Shown one piece after another: positions 61,591 to 64,000 of a DNA stretch of 64,000 nucleotides. The number at the start of each line of letters is the position of its first letter. The stretch's first letter is position 1. The position numbers and the translations under genes are program-made. The stretch comes from Paenibacillus_V sp046244365 (GTDB lineage Bacteria > Bacillota > Bacilli > Paenibacillales > NBRC-103111): positions 3,348,001-3,412,000 of the forward strand of contig NZ_CP176395.1 of the NCBI RefSeq assembly GCF_046244365.1, written 5' to 3'. The notes beneath the pieces were generated by a model, which was not told the DNA's origin, searched no databases, and worked only from the letters and a program-made list of their open reading frames with translations.

Positions 61591-63684
61591 TTGAACAAGA
61601 ATAAGAAACGAACCCGCCGCACGCACGGCATCCTGACCGCTCTGCTGACGCTGAGTCTCGCCGGGGAGGCAAGCGTATACGCGCAGCAACAGCCGGAACC
61701 GATTCCGACTAACGCCGTTAAACAGTCGGCCGCTTTCGGCAGCACGGCCCTTGCGCTTCCCTCTAAAGATTTTACGAGCGGGCCGCGCGATGCCAAGGAA
61801 GTCGAGGCGTTTCTTGACGCTTTTTTTGCCCAAGATGCCATCAAGCAAAAAGCCGGCGCCGTTGCGGTATCCGTGGTTCAAGACGGGAACGTGCTAGTCT
61901 CCAAAGGTTATGGCGTAACCGACCAAACGTCGAAGTCGCCGGTAGACGCAAGCGGGTCCGCCTTCCGGATCGCCTCCATCTCCAAAGTGTTCACGGCGGC
62001 TGCCGTTATGCAGCTCGTCGATCAAGGGAAAATTGCGCTTCAGGACAATATTGAAAAGTATCTGGACGGCTACAAAGTAACCAATCCTTTCGATGCACCG
62101 GTCACGATCGAGAACCTGCTCACGCATACGACCGGTTTTGAAGTGCGTGAACCTTCCGATGCCAACTATTTGACCGATGATTCCCAGAAGCCGGTCTCGC
62201 TAAAAGAAAGCATTTTCGATGTATTCCCGCCGGTCGTCCGCAAGCCGGGAACGTCATACATGTACGATAATTTCGCGTCGAGGCTGCTGGGACTCATCGT
62301 CCAGCAAGCAAGCGGAGAGCCATTCGGGAGCTATATACAAAAGCATCTGTTCGAACCGCTCGGCATGTCTTCAAGCAGCTTTACCTTGACAAAGGATTTG
62401 GCCGGACGGCTGGTGACTTCTTACAATCCGTCGAATGACGCCATCCCGATGTACCATTTATCGCCGCGAGAGTGGCCGGAGGGGAGTATGATATCGACAG
62501 CCTCCGATATGGCGCTGTTTATGAAAGCTTTCCTGAACGAAGGCAGGACGGCTGACGGCACGGTGATCCTTTCGCCGCAATCGGTGAAGGCGATGTCGAC
62601 CTACCGCATCGTCATCCATCCGGATTTGCCGGATATGACGTACGGCTTTGAATCGCCTATGGATCCGTCCCATACGAACGGTGAAGACGTCATCTCCAAA
62701 GGCGGAGACATTCTTGGCTTCAGTTCGCTCCTATGGCTGCTGCCCGACCGCAAAACGGGTGTCTTCGTTTCTTATAATGCCAATCAGGATTTGCGAAACG
62801 ACCTGTTTACCGCATTTATGGATCATTATTATGCCGGTCGTCAAGCGACGTTTGGACAGGAGGGCTTTAAGCCGCAGCCCAAGGAAGTTCTCGCCAAGTT
62901 CGAAGGCTTATATTCGGATTTGCGGATCAAGCTGCTGACAAAGGTCGAAGCGACAGGCGACGGCACCCTTTTGGTGAGCGATGTATCCAGTCGTCATCAA
63001 CTGAAACAGGTTGACGATCTGCTGTTCGTGGATGAACAGGGCAAGCCGCTTGCATTCAAGAAGGATGAAGACGGTCGCATCAGCTATCTGAAGTACTTTA
63101 ATTTATTCAGCTATGCGGCCAAAATACCGGACGTTCAGCAAAGCTTCCCGGATGTAACGGCCGGTCATCCGTATGCCGGCTACATTTTCGGTCTGAAATC
63201 TCTCGGCTTCTTGTCGGACGATGCGACAAAGCCGTTTCAACCTCAAGAAGCCGTCACCCGCGGAGCCTTCATCCATGCTTTCAACAAGATATGGAGCATT
63301 CCCGCATCCGCAAATCCATCCACCTTTCAAGATATTGAACATTCTCCGTACCGGGGAGACATTCAAGCCGCTGTCGAGGCCGGCATGCTGAATGGGACGG
63401 GCAACGACTCGTTCGAACCGGACCGTCCGATTCTTCGCGAAGAAGCAGCCGCCATCGTGTTCCGCTTGCTGGCCGGAACGGGGATCAGAATGCCGGATTC
63501 TACTGCTGCTCTCGCACCCGGGACGTCGGAATGGGCTGTCGAAGCCGTCAGTTCCGCAGTGAAATGGAAGCTGCACGGGCCGGAGGAGACCGAATCGAAC
63601 GGTATGATCGACTACGGCTCGCAACGGGCGCTGAACAAGCAAGAGCTAGCGGCTCTGCTGTTCAGAATGCTGCTTCCGGAATAA
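61591..63684 (+). CDS. SLH-anchored serine beta-lactamase-like hydrolase
   Basis: An exported 697-residue protein with signal peptide 1-31 (VYA-QQ), a class C beta-lactamase/penicillin-binding-protein-type domain about 65-420 (SISK with Ser129 and Lys132, YDN with Tyr225, and KGG later), a beta-rich linker, and three SLH repeats from about residue 515 (SFPDVTAGHPYAGYIFGLKSLG; TFQDIEHSPYRGDIQAAVEAG; a diverged third). SLH repeats bind pyruvylated wall polymer and hold the enzyme on the cell surface. The TTG at 61591 is used with AAGGAGAGG 6 bases before it. Likely a D-alanyl esterase, peptidase or other esterase rather than a true beta-lactamase. A strong hairpin follows at 63718-63745. Confidence 0.9.
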   Translation: MNKNKKRTRRTHGILTALLTLSLAGEASVYAQQQPEPIPTNAVKQSAAFGSTALALPSKDFTSGPRDAKEVEAFLDAFFAQDAIKQKAGAVAVSVVQDGNVLVSKGYGVTDQTSKSPVDASGSAFRIASISKVFTAAAVMQLVDQGKIALQDNIEKYLDGYKVTNPFDAPVTIENLLTHTTGFEVREPSDANYLTDDSQKPVSLKESIFDVFPPVVRKPGTSYMYDNFASRLLGLIVQQASGEPFGSYIQKHLFEPLGMSSSSFTLTKDLAGRLVTSYNPSNDAIPMYHLSPREWPEGSMISTASDMALFMKAFLNEGRTADGTVILSPQSVKAMSTYRIVIHPDLPDMTYGFESPMDPSHTNGEDVISKGGDILGFSSLLWLLPDRKTGVFVSYNANQDLRNDLFTAFMDHYYAGRQATFGQEGFKPQPKEVLAKFEGLYSDLRIKLLTKVEATGDGTLLVSDVSSRHQLKQVDDLLFVDEQGKPLAFKKDEDGRISYLKYFNLFSYAAKIPDVQQSFPDVTAGHPYAGYIFGLKSLGFLSDDATKPFQPQEAVTRGAFIHAFNKIWSIPASANPSTFQDIEHSPYRGDIQAAVEAGMLNGTGNDSFEPDRPILREEAAAIVFRLLAGTGIRMPDSTAALAPGTSEWAVEAVSSAVKWKLHGPEETESNGMIDYGSQRALNKQELAALLFRMLLPE

Positions 63685-63717
63685 GGGCATTCATTTTGTG
63701 TAAATACGGTTTAGCAC

Positions 63718-63745
63718 GGGCGGCGATTATTTGCCGCCCCTTTTT
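63718..63745 (+). terminator. Rho-independent terminator
   Basis: GGGCGGC (63718-63724) pairs with GCCGCCC (63733-63739), then CTTTTT. It follows the SLH hydrolase gene by 33 bases. Confidence 0.85.
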
Positions 63746-63841
63746 GTATGGAAGCCCGGAATGATATGATGGAGAAATCGATAGATGGATTGCGCGATGA
63801 TCCGCATTGGCGCAACAATCGAGGGAAGGGATTTAGCCATT

Positions 63842-64000
63842 ATGGATATGAACATTTTTATCATCGAAGACGACGCCGCTATTTTTCGTTCCTTGAAGGA
63901 GAGATTGGAGCAATGGTCGTTTCGCGTCACGGGACCGGAGCGGTATGACGATGTGATGAGTGCTTTCATTCACGTACAGCCCCAACTGGTCATTATCGAT
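63842..64000 (+). CDS. Response regulator, N-terminal part (runs off the window)
   Basis: Only the first 53 codons are present. MDMNIFIIEDDAAIFRSLKE is the opening of a receiver domain with its acidic Glu-Asp-Asp cluster, and the last visible residues, PQLVIID, lead up to the phosphoacceptor position. AAGGGA stands 10 bases before the ATG at 63842; the ATG at 63848 is an alternative. The opening resembles OmpR-type regulators of the BceR kind (peptide-antibiotic response), but the output domain is outside the window. Confidence 0.8.
   Translation, partial: MDMNIFIIEDDAAIFRSLKERLEQWSFRVTGPERYDDVMSAFIHVQPQLVIID

Noticed and set aside
1..64000. CRISPR arrays, tRNA or rRNA genes, transposases, phage genes
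   Set aside because: I looked for regular direct repeats, cloverleaf-like segments, DDE-type or tyrosine recombinase motifs and phage modules and found none that hold up.

Overview
The window looks like chromosomal DNA of a Paenibacillus-type Firmicute (Paenibacillaceae). The signs are strong GGAGG-type ribosome binding sites, many TTG and GTG starts, sugar ABC transporters without their own ATPase gene, large membrane-anchored AraC regulators, a YesM/YesN-type two-component pair, and Big_2, FIMAH and SLH surface modules. I see no rRNA, tRNA, CRISPR array, transposase or phage gene. The content is accessory: glycan use, amino-acid catabolism and small stress or resistance modules.

Layout. 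0.3-7 kb: a thioredoxin, a GntR regulator fused to a solute-binding-protein domain (minus strand), and a secreted cohesin-like/beta-propeller/Big_2 protein. 7.3-18.5 kb: glycan locus 1 (two permeases, lipoprotein, AraC sensor, two heparinase II/III-like enzymes, a phytanoyl-CoA-dioxygenase-like oxygenase). 18.6-22.3 kb: an unusual pair, an ECF sigma factor fused to a lectin-like and two VOC domains, followed by a LamG/GyrI-like fusion, flanked by debris of regulator genes and a long palindromic element. 22.8-33.3 kb: glycan locus 2 (histidine kinase, response regulator, lipoprotein, two permeases and a large secreted glycoside hydrolase whose centre has foreign, high-GC codon use). 33.5-45.4 kb: an AraC regulator, a complete LivJHMGF-type transporter, hutG, hutU, hutI, a malic enzyme and hutD, but no hutH. 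45.6-47.6 kb: a GNAT acetyltransferase, an HxlR regulator and the deleted remnant of an NAD(P)H-binding protein. 47.7-58.2 kb: glycan locus 3 (GH106-like hydrolase, AraC sensor, lipoprotein, two permeases, M14-type peptidase). 58.2-64 kb: an HxlR gene tail, a MerR regulator convergent with an alpha/beta hydrolase, an SLH-anchored serine beta-lactamase-like hydrolase and the start of a response regulator gene.

How the parts work together. Each glycan locus pairs a lipoprotein and two CUT1 permeases with its own regulator and enzymes; the ATPase must come from elsewhere, as with MsmX in Bacillus. In locus 3 the hydrolase gene and the transporter operon share almost the same upstream architecture, and part of it also precedes the AraC gene, which points to one regulon. 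The Hut block would take urocanate or histidine to glutamate, and its promoter carries a CcpA-like cre site. The MerR regulator and the hydrolase each have a promoter with the 19-bp spacer typical of MerR control and a common TTACAGGAG core.

The most unusual items are the sigma-lectin-VOC fusion with its LamG-GyrI neighbour, the mosaic glycoside hydrolase, and the paired MerR promoters. All functions are read from sequence features by eye; no database search was possible.
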